From the NCBI GenBank assembly GCA_017992055.1, contig JAGOPK010000001.1, forward strand, positions 372,001 through 436,000: 64,000 nucleotides of DNA. Direction: 5' to 3'. Source of the DNA: Burkholderiaceae bacterium (lineage in GTDB: Bacteria; Pseudomonadota; Gammaproteobacteria; Burkholderiales; Burkholderiaceae_C). Below the pieces are notes generated by a model, which ran no database searches, was not told the origin of the DNA, and was given only the letters and a program-made list of their open reading frames with translations. Position 1 is the first letter of the stretch; every line of letters starts with the position of its first letter. Of the stretch, positions 9,101 through 17,162 are shown piece after piece. The translations under genes and the position numbers were made by a program.

Positions 9101-10898
9101 CGGCCCGCAGCGCCTGGCTCAGCTGCTCGGCCCGCCGGCGCTCGGCCTCGGCCTGCCGCACGGCGGCCGTCAGCTCGTCGGCGCGGTAGGTCAGGGCCGC
9201 GGTCTGCAGCTCGACGACGCGGCGCTTCTCCTCCAGCTCGGCATTCTGCTGGTCGAGCTTCTGGTTCTTCAGCGCCAGGTCGGTGCCGCTGCGGTTCAGT
9301 TCCTCGTTCTTGCTCGCCAGGCTTTTGCGGCTGCGATCCAGCTCCTGGTTCTTTGCATACAGCGTCCACACCACCGGCGCCACCACCAGCAGCAGCGCCA
9401 CCGCACCCCAGGTGGCCCAGCGCCCCAGCCGCGAGCGGCCACGCTCCTGCACGCCCAGGTCCAGAAAGGCCATGGCCTGGGCATAGCCCGGGTGGTAGCG
9501 CCGCGCCCAGGCCTCGCTGGGTTGCCAGTCGCGGCGCCAGTCCTCGGCGGCGCGCAGCTGCGGATCGACCCAGGGCGCGACCTTGTTCTGGCCGTGGCGC
9601 TCGGCATCCTCGGCCAGGCGCAGGTACAGCGCGGCGGCCCCGGCCTCGGCGGCCACCCAGTCGCGCAGCGTCTGCCACTGGCGGATCAGCGCCTCGTGGC
9701 TGATGTCGACCACGGTGTCGGGTGCCAGCTGCGGCGGGCGCAGCGCCAGAAAGCCGCGGTCGCCGCCGCGGAAGGCGCCCACCACCTCGGCCAGCGTCGC
9801 CAGGTCGGCGCCGGTGACCTCCAGCAGCTCGGCCACGCGGGTCGGGCGGCGCGATTCGCGGTAGTCGGCCGCACGCTCGCACAGCCGCTGGAACAGGCGG
9901 CGGGCGATCGGCCGGCGCTCGGCCGGCAGGCCGTTCAGCGCCTCGTCGGCATGGCGCGACAGCGCCGACTGCATCGTGCCCACGGCCTCGTAGTGCGCCT
10001 GGTCGATGGGTTCGTCGGCGCCGGCCGAGTCGGCCCAGGCGTTCCAGCAGCGCATCAGCGCATGCTGCAGCAGCGGCAGCTGGTCGGGGTTGTCGCCCAC
10101 CTCGTTGAGCAGGCGCTGCACCAGGCGCGGCGCGATCTGGGCGCCGCCCACGGCCACCGGGCCTTCGATGGCGGCGCGGCGCTCGTCGCGCGACATGCGC
10201 GGCACCAGGTACTGGCCCTGGTTCAGCGCCTCGGGCAGGCCGCGAAAGCGCGCGCAGTCGCCCAGGTAGTCCGAGCGCATGGTCAGCACCACGTAGACCG
10301 GCTGCGTGCTCTGGCGCGTGGCTTCCAGCAGCAGGGCCACGAAGTCGGCGGCCTCGGCGGCGCCGGCCTCGCCGCGCAGCCGCGACATGCGGAACAGCTC
10401 CTCGAACTGGTCGACCACCACCAGCAGGTTCTCGTCGGCGTCCAGCCGCGCCTGCTCCAGCGCCTCCAGCAGGCCCAGGCTGCCGCGGCGCAGCACGGCC
10501 TCGATCTGCGCGCGGCGCAACTCGGCCTCGTCGCCCTTGCGGCCCAGCACCTGGGGCGCGGCCAGGGCCGTGGCCAGGTGGTGCATGGGCGCGTCGCCCG
10601 GCGTACTGACGGCGATGCGCCAGTTGGCGCCGGCGCTGGCCATCAGCCCGCCTTCGAGCTGGGGCAGCAGGCCGGCACGTACCAGCGAGGACTTGCCGCT
10701 GCCCGAGGTGCCGATGACGGCGACGAAGCGCGTGCGCGCCAGCAGCGAGATGATGGCCGTGCTCTGGCCGTCGCGGCCGAAGAACAAATGCGTGTCCTCG
10801 GCCTCGAAGGGCCGCAGTCCCGGGAAGGGATTGGCCGCCCGGCGCGCCGCGCGCAGGGCCGGGTCGGGCGCGGCCGGCGCAGGGCCGTCGGCGCTCAT
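6165..10898 (-). CDS. Membrane-anchored nSTAND NTPase with coiled coil, WD40 propellers and C-terminal TPR-like repeats
   Basis: The protein has 1577 residues. Residues about 20-460 form a novel-STAND NTPase: the entry motif NPFPGLRPFE with FFGRD, Walker A GTSGSGKS (63-70) and Walker B LLVVVDQFEELF (158-169). One hydrophobic segment at about 491-516 (ALLLVVAPVVWTLYA) is a probable membrane anchor. A Leu/Glu/Lys/Gln-rich coiled coil follows to about 600. WD40-like blades run from about 650 to 1400, with repeated SADGRWLA and SRDGRWLA strands and the AELLCQRVRRNL linker usual after such propellers. A helical TPR-like tail ends the protein. STAND proteins are ligand-triggered oligomerising switches; WD40 repeats usually sense the ligand. 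It overlaps the upstream TIR gene by 4 bp (ATGA), so the two products probably act together. The trigger is unknown. Confidence 0.9.
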   Translation of the reverse strand: MSADGPAPAAPDPALRAARRAANPFPGLRPFEAEDTHLFFGRDGQSTAIISLLARTRFVAVIGTSGSGKSSLVRAGLLPQLEGGLMASAGANWRIAVSTPGDAPMHHLATALAAPQVLGRKGDEAELRRAQIEAVLRRGSLGLLEALEQARLDADENLLVVVDQFEELFRMSRLRGEAGAAEAADFVALLLEATRQSTQPVYVVLTMRSDYLGDCARFRGLPEALNQGQYLVPRMSRDERRAAIEGPVAVGGAQIAPRLVQRLLNEVGDNPDQLPLLQHALMRCWNAWADSAGADEPIDQAHYEAVGTMQSALSRHADEALNGLPAERRPIARRLFQRLCERAADYRESRRPTRVAELLEVTGADLATLAEVVGAFRGGDRGFLALRPPQLAPDTVVDISHEALIRQWQTLRDWVAAEAGAAALYLRLAEDAERHGQNKVAPWVDPQLRAAEDWRRDWQPSEAWARRYHPGYAQAMAFLDLGVQERGRSRLGRWATWGAVALLLVVAPVVWTLYAKNQELDRSRKSLASKNEELNRSGTDLALKNQKLDQQNAELEEKRRVVELQTAALTYRADELTAAVRQAEAERRRAEQLSQALRAGRLAMESRNADGELGALLAVEALAVARTAETDSALWQVLARPPELAPLAGNDTLRMLAWSADGQRLGTLDEEGRLGLWDAASGRRLALSEPRATPVAPALLAVLPDGAGVVAVDSAAGLALQRPLPDERMERLGGSAEAHAGRRVTQLQLSRDGRWAATGDASGRVALWRLSPAPVLLRTLQPLTDLASLALDAEAERLAVADKSGAVRVLRFADGQPLASLAGGAGPRLRFAGQTLVVLGNDRLERWLPPAFDRSKSLLPAGARPPRRLHASADGRRLYALSDGSLLRWQVDAQGEPASRGAQPLARLVPARHGPLPTDLDLGAAAESADGRLAALQLVQVGAERQPVQRFAPLLLILPAGGNGGAAALKLPAALSMGFASGDRLLLVGTYDGVRRIDLSDGGWRRWAQRLPGSDNDIVALALAGGETPRLLALDEAGRLHRDSADAAAPLRSDERQQGAHDKRLQGLAPDHSGILLSPISGSNQATSHGLAWYPAQGDAVVLPARSDFGTAVDALAASAGGHRLAWALRDGAGARLQVWELATRQPLATLNHPDGGQQWRALAFSADGRWLAAVSEPPRGTAPASRAMRPREARGEPAAPPQLAIWDLQAGGAPRQRELASASERSWTLGFSRDGRWLAVTNRQDSSLWVLATASPTLEPVLRARAELGAFTLDGSQLVVAEEGAGVHVHGLGQGPGPNRIGQAPRVLSGSEARITSLAPSPDGRWLLAGSRDGSLYLWSVADWRPRQRLAWGHRDAISALGFAADGGSAVSADAGGWVTHWSLGRPDALPPVAELLCQRVRRNLDLEQWQSHLGNQPFRATCRQAESEDHIGRALMRQALRMAIDGDAAGARARALQALQAQQQEGPAAEPETLNTLCYRAALVGAAAQALPLCQRAVRQSPGSGEIHDSLAVALALTGRRAEAAREFAAALADRNFPEQYRAQRLAWMRLLQQGRHPFDATLLHDMRLADSMVD

Positions 10899-12433
10899 GG
10901 CAGCAGGCCCTGCAGCGCCGCCAGGTCGGCGCCCTGCACCAGCTGCACGCCGGGCGGGGCATCGAAGTCCTGCTTGGCCTCGCTGTCCGGCGGGCCCACC
11001 AGCACGATGCGCACGCCCAGCGGCGCGCTGCGGCCCCAGCCGCTGGCCTGCTGCAGGTCACGCAGCTTGGCGCGCACCCAGGGCTCGCGCACCTTGCCCC
11101 AGACCACCAGGGCGCCGTCGCAGGCCACCAGGTTGCGCTTGTGCTCGTCCAGCAGCTCCTCGGGCGTGCCTTCGACCAGCGGCCGCACGACCTGGCAGCC
11201 CTGGGCCTCCAGCGCGGCCTTCAGCGGCCGGGTGTCGGCGCGGTCGCTGGCATCGCAGATCAGGTACAGCAGGCGCGACGCCGCGGCCGCGTCGGCGGCT
11301 GCGCTGCCGGCCGGCGCCGCGCTGGCCGCGGCCGGCGGCGGCTTCAGCCGCTCCAGCGCCAGGGCCTTGAGCGCGTCCAGGTCGCCGCGCAGGTACTCGG
11401 CGCGCTGCGCCGGATGCGACTGGCCGGCCAGCGCATCGCGCAGCGCGGCCATCGCCGCATCGGGTGCCTCGCCCCTGTCGCTGTCCGCAGGCGACCACAG
11501 CAGGGTGGTGAACGGCACATGGCCGGCGTCCAGCGCCAGCTGGGCCTGCAGGGCCACGCCCGAGGCCTGGCTGCCCTCGGGGATGGCGCCATAGCGCCGG
11601 CCCAGCAGGTGGATGGACAGGCGCGAGCGCGCCAGGTCGGCGCGCACCGCCTCGGCATAGGCGCCGGCCTCCTCGGGCAGCTCGCCCTGGGGCAGCACCT
11701 CGTACTGGCGGTCTTCCAGCTCGTGCTTGAGCGCATCGCGCAGCGGCGCCATGTCGCTGGCGGTGCGCGCCAGGTAGACGGCCAGGCGCGGCGCCGCGGC
11801 GGCGGCCGGCGCCGGCGTGGCGCTGGCCGCCGACTCGTCGACGATGCCCTTGATGGTGCGCGCCAGGTCGTCGGCCTTCTGCCACACCAGCGACGCGCCG
11901 TCGGGGTGCAGCAGGGCGTCGCGCTCGGTGTCGCCATCGACGCAGAACAGGCGGAAGCCCTCGGTGGCGTCGATCTCGCTGGCCAGCTGCGGCAGCTGCG
12001 GCCAGGCCGGCGCCGCCTGGGCCACCTGCGGGCCGGGGTTCTCGGCAAAGCGGCGCAGGTCGCTGCGGTCGACCGCCGTGCGGTAGACCTTGACGATGCG
12101 GCTGCGGCTGCCCACCTTGAGCCCGCCGGCGGTCAGCCAGTGGGTGCCGAACAGCTGCAGCTCGTCGCGGCAGTAGTCCGAGTCGAGGTAGTTGCGCGAC
12201 AGCACGGTGATCAGCAGGTCGGCATCGTGCAGCTGGCGGCGGATCTCGTCGTCGAAGCGCGTGGCCTCGTCCATGCGCCGCTTGTCGCGCCACAGCTCGA
12301 CACGGCCGCGGCCCACGCGCTGGCCCAGGGTCTCGACCAGGGCGCGCTCGAAGTTCTGCACCCAGCACTGGTCGCGCGGACCGAAGGGCCGGTCGTCGAG
12401 GTGGCTGTAGCTGATGAAGACCTTGGTGGTCAT
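10895..12433 (-). CDS. TIR-domain protein with three tandem TIR-like modules
   Basis: The protein has 512 residues, starting at ATG 12433 (MTTKVFISYSHLDD). An in-frame extension to 12577 runs back over the comM stop and lacks family similarity. Module 1 (1-200) is a canonical TIR/SEFIR-like domain: box 1 VFISYSH, then SRNYLDSDYCRDELQLFG, where Glu91 occupies the position of the catalytic glutamate of NAD-cleaving TIR domains. Module 2 (about 215-365) begins RLAVYLARTASDM and has RSRLSIHLLGRRYGAIPEG, a diverged TIR-like fold. Module 3 (about 386-505) begins RLLYLICDASDRADT and has CDGALVVWGKV. Ala/Pro linkers separate the modules. It is translationally coupled to the STAND gene. Known TIR effectors deplete NAD+ or make cyclic ADP-ribose signals; activity here is inferred. 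Confidence 0.88.
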   Translation of the reverse strand: MTTKVFISYSHLDDRPFGPRDQCWVQNFERALVETLGQRVGRGRVELWRDKRRMDEATRFDDEIRRQLHDADLLITVLSRNYLDSDYCRDELQLFGTHWLTAGGLKVGSRSRIVKVYRTAVDRSDLRRFAENPGPQVAQAAPAWPQLPQLASEIDATEGFRLFCVDGDTERDALLHPDGASLVWQKADDLARTIKGIVDESAASATPAPAAAAAPRLAVYLARTASDMAPLRDALKHELEDRQYEVLPQGELPEEAGAYAEAVRADLARSRLSIHLLGRRYGAIPEGSQASGVALQAQLALDAGHVPFTTLLWSPADSDRGEAPDAAMAALRDALAGQSHPAQRAEYLRGDLDALKALALERLKPPPAAASAAPAGSAAADAAAASRLLYLICDASDRADTRPLKAALEAQGCQVVRPLVEGTPEELLDEHKRNLVACDGALVVWGKVREPWVRAKLRDLQQASGWGRSAPLGVRIVLVGPPDSEAKQDFDAPPGVQLVQGADLAALQGLLP

Positions 12434-12530
12434 GGCGGGGCCCAGCTGCGAGGTGTAGCACCGCCCCCGGCGGGCTCGCATCCCTTGAATGTCGTAGCGT
12501 GGCGGGGCGGCGACGGCGGCCGGCGGCGCT

Positions 12531-14066
12531 TCAGCCCTCCGGCAGCGCGCGCCGGTACTGCACGGCCTCGGCCACATGGGCCGGTTGCACCGTGTCGGCG
12601 CCGGCCAGGTCGGCGATGCTGCGTGCCAGCTTCAGCGTGCGGTGCAGGCCGCGGCCCGACCAGCCCAGGCGCGCCGCTGCCTGCTGCAGGAACTGCCGCG
12701 CCGCCGGCTCGGCGCACACCGCGGCATCCAGCCTGGCCGCGTCCAGCAGCGCATTCGGCCGGCCCTGGCGGGCCTGGGCCCGCGCCGCGGCGGCGGCCAC
12801 GCGCTGCGCCACCACCGCGCTGGCCTCGCCTTCGGCCTGGGCCAGCAGGGCCGCCGGCGGCACGGCCGCCACCTCGACCATCAGGTCGATGCGGTCGAGC
12901 AGCGGCCCGGACAAACGGCCCTGGTAGCGCGCGATCTGCTCGGGCGTGCAGCGGCAGCTGCGGCCGGCGACCTGGGCGCCCAGCCAGCCGCAGGGGCAGG
13001 GGTTCATCGCCGCCACCAGCTGGAAGTCGGCCGGAAACTGCGCCTGTCGCGCCGCGCGCGAGATGGTGATGCGCCGCGTTTCCAGCGGCTCGCGCAGCGC
13101 CTCCAGCGCGGCACGCGGAAACTCCGGCAGCTCGTCGAGGAACAGCAGGCCGCCATGGGCCAGCGAGATCTCGCCGGGCCGCGGCGGCGAGCCCCCGCCG
13201 ACCAGGGCCACGGCGCTGCTGGAGTGGTGCGGCGCGCGCAGCGGCCGCTGGCCCCAGTGGCGGGCGTCGAAGCCGCCGGGCGCCAGGCCGGCCAGGGCGG
13301 CGGCGGCCAGCGCCTGGTCTTCGTCCATCGGTGGCAGCAGGCCGGCCAGGCGCTGGGCCAGCATGCTCTTGCCGCTGCCCGGCGGCCCGACCATCAGCAG
13401 CGAGTGGCGGCCGACGGCGGCGATCTCCAGCGCGCGCTTGGCGGCGGCCTGGCCACGCACCTCGCGCAGGTCCGGGCCGGGCGCGGCGGCGGTGGCCGGC
13501 GGCGGGCTCGCCAGCGGCAGGGCGCGATCCTCGTCGTCGGCCGCATCGCCCGGGCGCATCGCGCGCACCACGTCGAGCAGGTGGGCCGCCCCATGCACGC
13601 GCACGCCGGCGGCGCGGGCGGCTTCGGCGGCACTGGCCTGGGGCAGCACCAGGGCGCGCTGGCTGCCGCTGCGCTGCAGGGCCAGCGCCAGGGCCAGGGC
13701 GCCCCGCACCGGCCGCAGCTCGCCGGCCAGGCTCAGCTCGCCGGCAAACTCGTGCTGCGCCAGGCGCTGCGCATCCAGCTGGCCATCGGCGGCCAGGATG
13801 CCGAGTGCAATCGGCAGGTCGAAGCGGCCGCTCTCCTTGGGCAGGTCGGCCGGCGCCAGGTTGACGGTGATGCGCTTGTTGTGCGGAAAGCCCAGGCCCG
13901 ACTGGGCCAGCGCGGCGCGCACGCGCTCGCGCGACTCCTTGACCTCGGTGTCGGCCAGGCCCACCAGGCTGAACGCCGGCAGGCCGTTGGCCAGATGCAC
14001 CTCGACCTGCACCTCGGGCGCGGCCAGGCCGTCGAGCGCACGGCTGAGGATCAGGGCCAGGGTCAC
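12531..14066 (-). CDS. comM: YifB/ComM-family Mg-chelatase-like AAA+ ATPase
   Basis: The 511-residue length fits the family. The order is an N-terminal ChlI-like domain (VEVHLANGLPAFSLVGLADT, NLAPADLPKESGRFDLPIALG), the AAA+ domain with Walker A GPPGSGKSML near residue 220 and Walker B GGLLFLDELPEF, and a C-terminal Mg-chelatase domain. ComM is a hexameric helicase that promotes branch migration during natural transformation in gammaproteobacteria; the role here is taken from the family. The start is GTG at 14066 with AAAGG 8 bases upstream. The gene is divergent from torF and followed after 97 bp by the TIR gene on the same strand. Confidence 0.93.
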   Translation of the reverse strand: MTLALILSRALDGLAAPEVQVEVHLANGLPAFSLVGLADTEVKESRERVRAALAQSGLGFPHNKRITVNLAPADLPKESGRFDLPIALGILAADGQLDAQRLAQHEFAGELSLAGELRPVRGALALALALQRSGSQRALVLPQASAAEAARAAGVRVHGAAHLLDVVRAMRPGDAADDEDRALPLASPPPATAAAPGPDLREVRGQAAAKRALEIAAVGRHSLLMVGPPGSGKSMLAQRLAGLLPPMDEDQALAAAALAGLAPGGFDARHWGQRPLRAPHHSSSAVALVGGGSPPRPGEISLAHGGLLFLDELPEFPRAALEALREPLETRRITISRAARQAQFPADFQLVAAMNPCPCGWLGAQVAGRSCRCTPEQIARYQGRLSGPLLDRIDLMVEVAAVPPAALLAQAEGEASAVVAQRVAAAAARAQARQGRPNALLDAARLDAAVCAEPAARQFLQQAAARLGWSGRGLHRTLKLARSIADLAGADTVQPAHVAEAVQYRRALPEG

Positions 14067-14155
14067 GGCAAGGCCTTTGCGGGGAGGGCGGTGCGCGCCG
14101 ATTGTGCAGTGGCGGCCCTGGATGCCGGCCGCCCGGGCTCGTCAAGGCGGTGGAT

Positions 14156-14172
14156 TGCACCGATGCGGTGCG
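14156..14172 (+). promoter_or_regulatory. NtrC-type enhancer site 1
   Basis: TGCACC-GATGC-GGTGCG matches the NtrC (NRI) palindrome GCACC-N5-GGTGC exactly over both half-sites. The centre lies about 135 bp upstream of the predicted sigma-54 start. That distance resembles the enhancer spacing at enterobacterial glnA. Confidence 0.75.
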
Positions 14173-14194
14173 AATCCGGGCGATCATCACGCGA

Positions 14195-14211
14195 TGCGCC
14201 GACCTGGTGCG
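14195..14211 (+). promoter_or_regulatory. NtrC-type enhancer site 2
   Basis: TGCGCC-GACCT-GGTGCG has one mismatch in the left half-site (GCGCC for GCACC) and a perfect right half-site. It is centred 39 bp downstream of site 1 and about 96 bp before the predicted start, so the two sites could bind cooperating NtrC dimers. Confidence 0.65.
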
Positions 14212-14272
14212 CGCCGCTGCTGCATGCCGGAACAGCCTCCCCGTCCTGGGGCGCGCTCGCCGGGCTGGTGGA

Positions 14273-14288
14273 TGGCACGGAAGCTGCA
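14273..14288 (+). promoter_or_regulatory. Sigma-54 (-24/-12) promoter of torF-glnK-amtB
   Basis: TGGCACGGAAGCTGCA fits the RpoN consensus TGGCACR-N4-TTGCW with a single mismatch (C for the first T of TTGC). The GG and GC dinucleotides have the required spacing. It lies 65 bp before the torF ATG and downstream of two NtrC-type palindromes, which predicts induction under nitrogen limitation. Confidence 0.78.
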
Positions 14289-14353
14289 GAACTGCCACCG
14301 GACCTGCCTTCCCACCACCACCTTCCCCTGTTCCCCCTTCGGAGACCCATCCC

Positions 14354-15467
<1,114 letters not shown>

Positions 15468-15511
15468 GCGCCGGGCCCCGCGCAACAGAACACCGAGAAA
15501 GACCTTCCATC

Positions 15512-17038
15512 ATGAGAAAGCTGTTTGCTTCACTCGCCCTGGGCCTGGCGGTCCTGGGCTTTGCCGGTGGTGCGCTGGCGCAGGACGCGGCCGCGTCGGC
15601 GCCGGTCGCCGCCTCGGCGGTGGCCGATGCCGGCTCCGCCGCGCCGGCCGCCGCTGCCGCGGCACCGGCGGCCTCGGCTGCGGCCGAGGCGGCGTCGGCC
15701 GCTCCGGCGCCGGTGGCCAACAAGGGCGATGTGTCCTGGATGCTGCTGTCCACGCTGCTGGTCATCATGATGACCATCCCCGGCCTGGCGCTGTTCTACG
15801 GCGGCCTGGTGCGCAGCAAGAACATGCTGTCGGTCCTGATGCAAGTGATGGTCACCTTCTCGCTGATCGTCGTGCTGTGGGCCATCTACGGCTACAGCCT
15901 GGCCTTCACCGAGGGCAATGCCTACATCGGCGGCTTCGACCGGCTGTTCCTGAAGGGCGTGTTCGATCCGGTGGCCGGCAGCTTTGCGATGGCCGCCACC
16001 TTCAGCAAGGGCGTCTACATCCCCGAGCTGCTGTTCGCCGCCTTCCAGGCCACCTTCGCCGGCATCACCTGCTGCCTGATCGTCGGCGCCTTCGCCGAGC
16101 GCATCAAGTTCAGCGCCGTGCTGCTGTTCTGCGCGCTGTGGTTCACCTTCAGCTACACGCCGATCGCCCACATGGTCTGGTTCTGGATGGGCCCGGACGC
16201 CTATGCCAGCAAGGACGTGGTCGACGCCATGAACGCCAAGGCCGGCCTGCTGTGGCAGCACGGCGCGCTGGACTTCGCCGGCGGCACCGTGGTGCACATC
16301 AATGCCGCCGTGGCCGGCCTGGTGGGTGCCTTCATGATCGGCAAGCGCGTGGGCTACGGCAAGGAAGCCATGGCGCCGCACAGCCTGCCGCTGACCATGG
16401 TCGGTGCCTCGCTGCTGTGGGTGGGCTGGTTCGGCTTCAACGCCGGCTCGGCGCTGGAAGCCGGCAACTCCGCCGTGCTGGCCTTCATGAACACCTTCAC
16501 CGCCACCGCCGCCGCGGTGCTGGCCTGGTGCCTGGGTGAAGCCATGCTGCGTGGCAAGGCCTCGATGCTGGGTGCGGCCTCGGGCGCCGTGGCCGGCCTG
16601 GTGGCCATCACCCCGGCCGCCGGCAACGTGGGCCTGATGGGCGCCATCATCATCGGCTTCGTCGGTGGCTTCGCCTGCCTGTGGGGTGTCAGCGGCCTGA
16701 AGAAGATGCTGGGCGCGGACGACTCGCTGGACGTGTTCGGCGTGCACGGCATCGGCGGCATCGTCGGCGCGCTGCTGACCGGCGTGTTCAACACCCAGGA
16801 CCTGGGCGGCCCCGGCCTGGTGACCGACTGGGTCACGGCCACCGTCGGCTCCAACGGCATCGGCGCCCAGCTGTGGATCCAGCTGAAGGGCGTGCTGATC
16901 ACCATCGTCTGGTCGGGCGTGGTGGCGGCGGTCTGCTACAAGATCGTCGACCTGGTGATCGGCCTGCGCGTGACCGAAGAGGAAGAGCGCGAAGGCCTGG
17001 ACATCAGCTCGCACGGCGAGACGGCCTACAGCAAGTAA
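15512..17038 (+). CDS. amtB: Ammonium transporter, Amt family
   Basis: The protein has 508 residues. A cleavable signal peptide (to about residue 24, GALAQ) is followed by roughly 45 residues of Ala/Pro/Ser-rich sequence and then the eleven-helix Amt core. The pore histidines are in DFAGGTVVHINAAVAGLVGA and VFGVHGIGGIVGALLTGVF, the two signature segments of the twin-His motif. The protein forms inner-membrane trimers conducting ammonium and is gated by GlnK, its neighbour. The Ala-rich N-terminal extension is longer than in E. coli AmtB. A rho-independent terminator closes the operon at 17061. Confidence 0.96.
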   Translation: MRKLFASLALGLAVLGFAGGALAQDAAASAPVAASAVADAGSAAPAAAAAAPAASAAAEAASAAPAPVANKGDVSWMLLSTLLVIMMTIPGLALFYGGLVRSKNMLSVLMQVMVTFSLIVVLWAIYGYSLAFTEGNAYIGGFDRLFLKGVFDPVAGSFAMAATFSKGVYIPELLFAAFQATFAGITCCLIVGAFAERIKFSAVLLFCALWFTFSYTPIAHMVWFWMGPDAYASKDVVDAMNAKAGLLWQHGALDFAGGTVVHINAAVAGLVGAFMIGKRVGYGKEAMAPHSLPLTMVGASLLWVGWFGFNAGSALEAGNSAVLAFMNTFTATAAAVLAWCLGEAMLRGKASMLGAASGAVAGLVAITPAAGNVGLMGAIIIGFVGGFACLWGVSGLKKMLGADDSLDVFGVHGIGGIVGALLTGVFNTQDLGGPGLVTDWVTATVGSNGIGAQLWIQLKGVLITIVWSGVVAAVCYKIVDLVIGLRVTEEEEREGLDISSHGETAYSK

Positions 17039-17060
17039 GCCGGGCTTTCAGCGCAAGCGC

Positions 17061-17088
17061 AAAGGGCTGCCCTCGGGCAGCCCTTTTT
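17061..17088 (+). terminator. Rho-independent terminator after amtB
   Basis: An 11-bp perfect stem AAAGGGCTGCC / GGCAGCCCTTT encloses a 4-base loop and is followed by T residues, 22 bp after the amtB stop. It ends the torF-glnK-amtB unit. Confidence 0.9.
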
Positions 17089-17162
17089 CATGCAGCGCAG
17101 CCGGCCGCAGCGCAGCCGCGATACTCGGCGCCCTGTTCCTTGCCGTCCCGGAGTTGCGCGCC

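Noticed and set aside
6165..12433. Prophage or genomic island carrying the TIR/STAND genes
   Set aside because: There are no integrase, transposase, tRNA or direct repeats at the edges, and GC and codon use look like the neighbours'.
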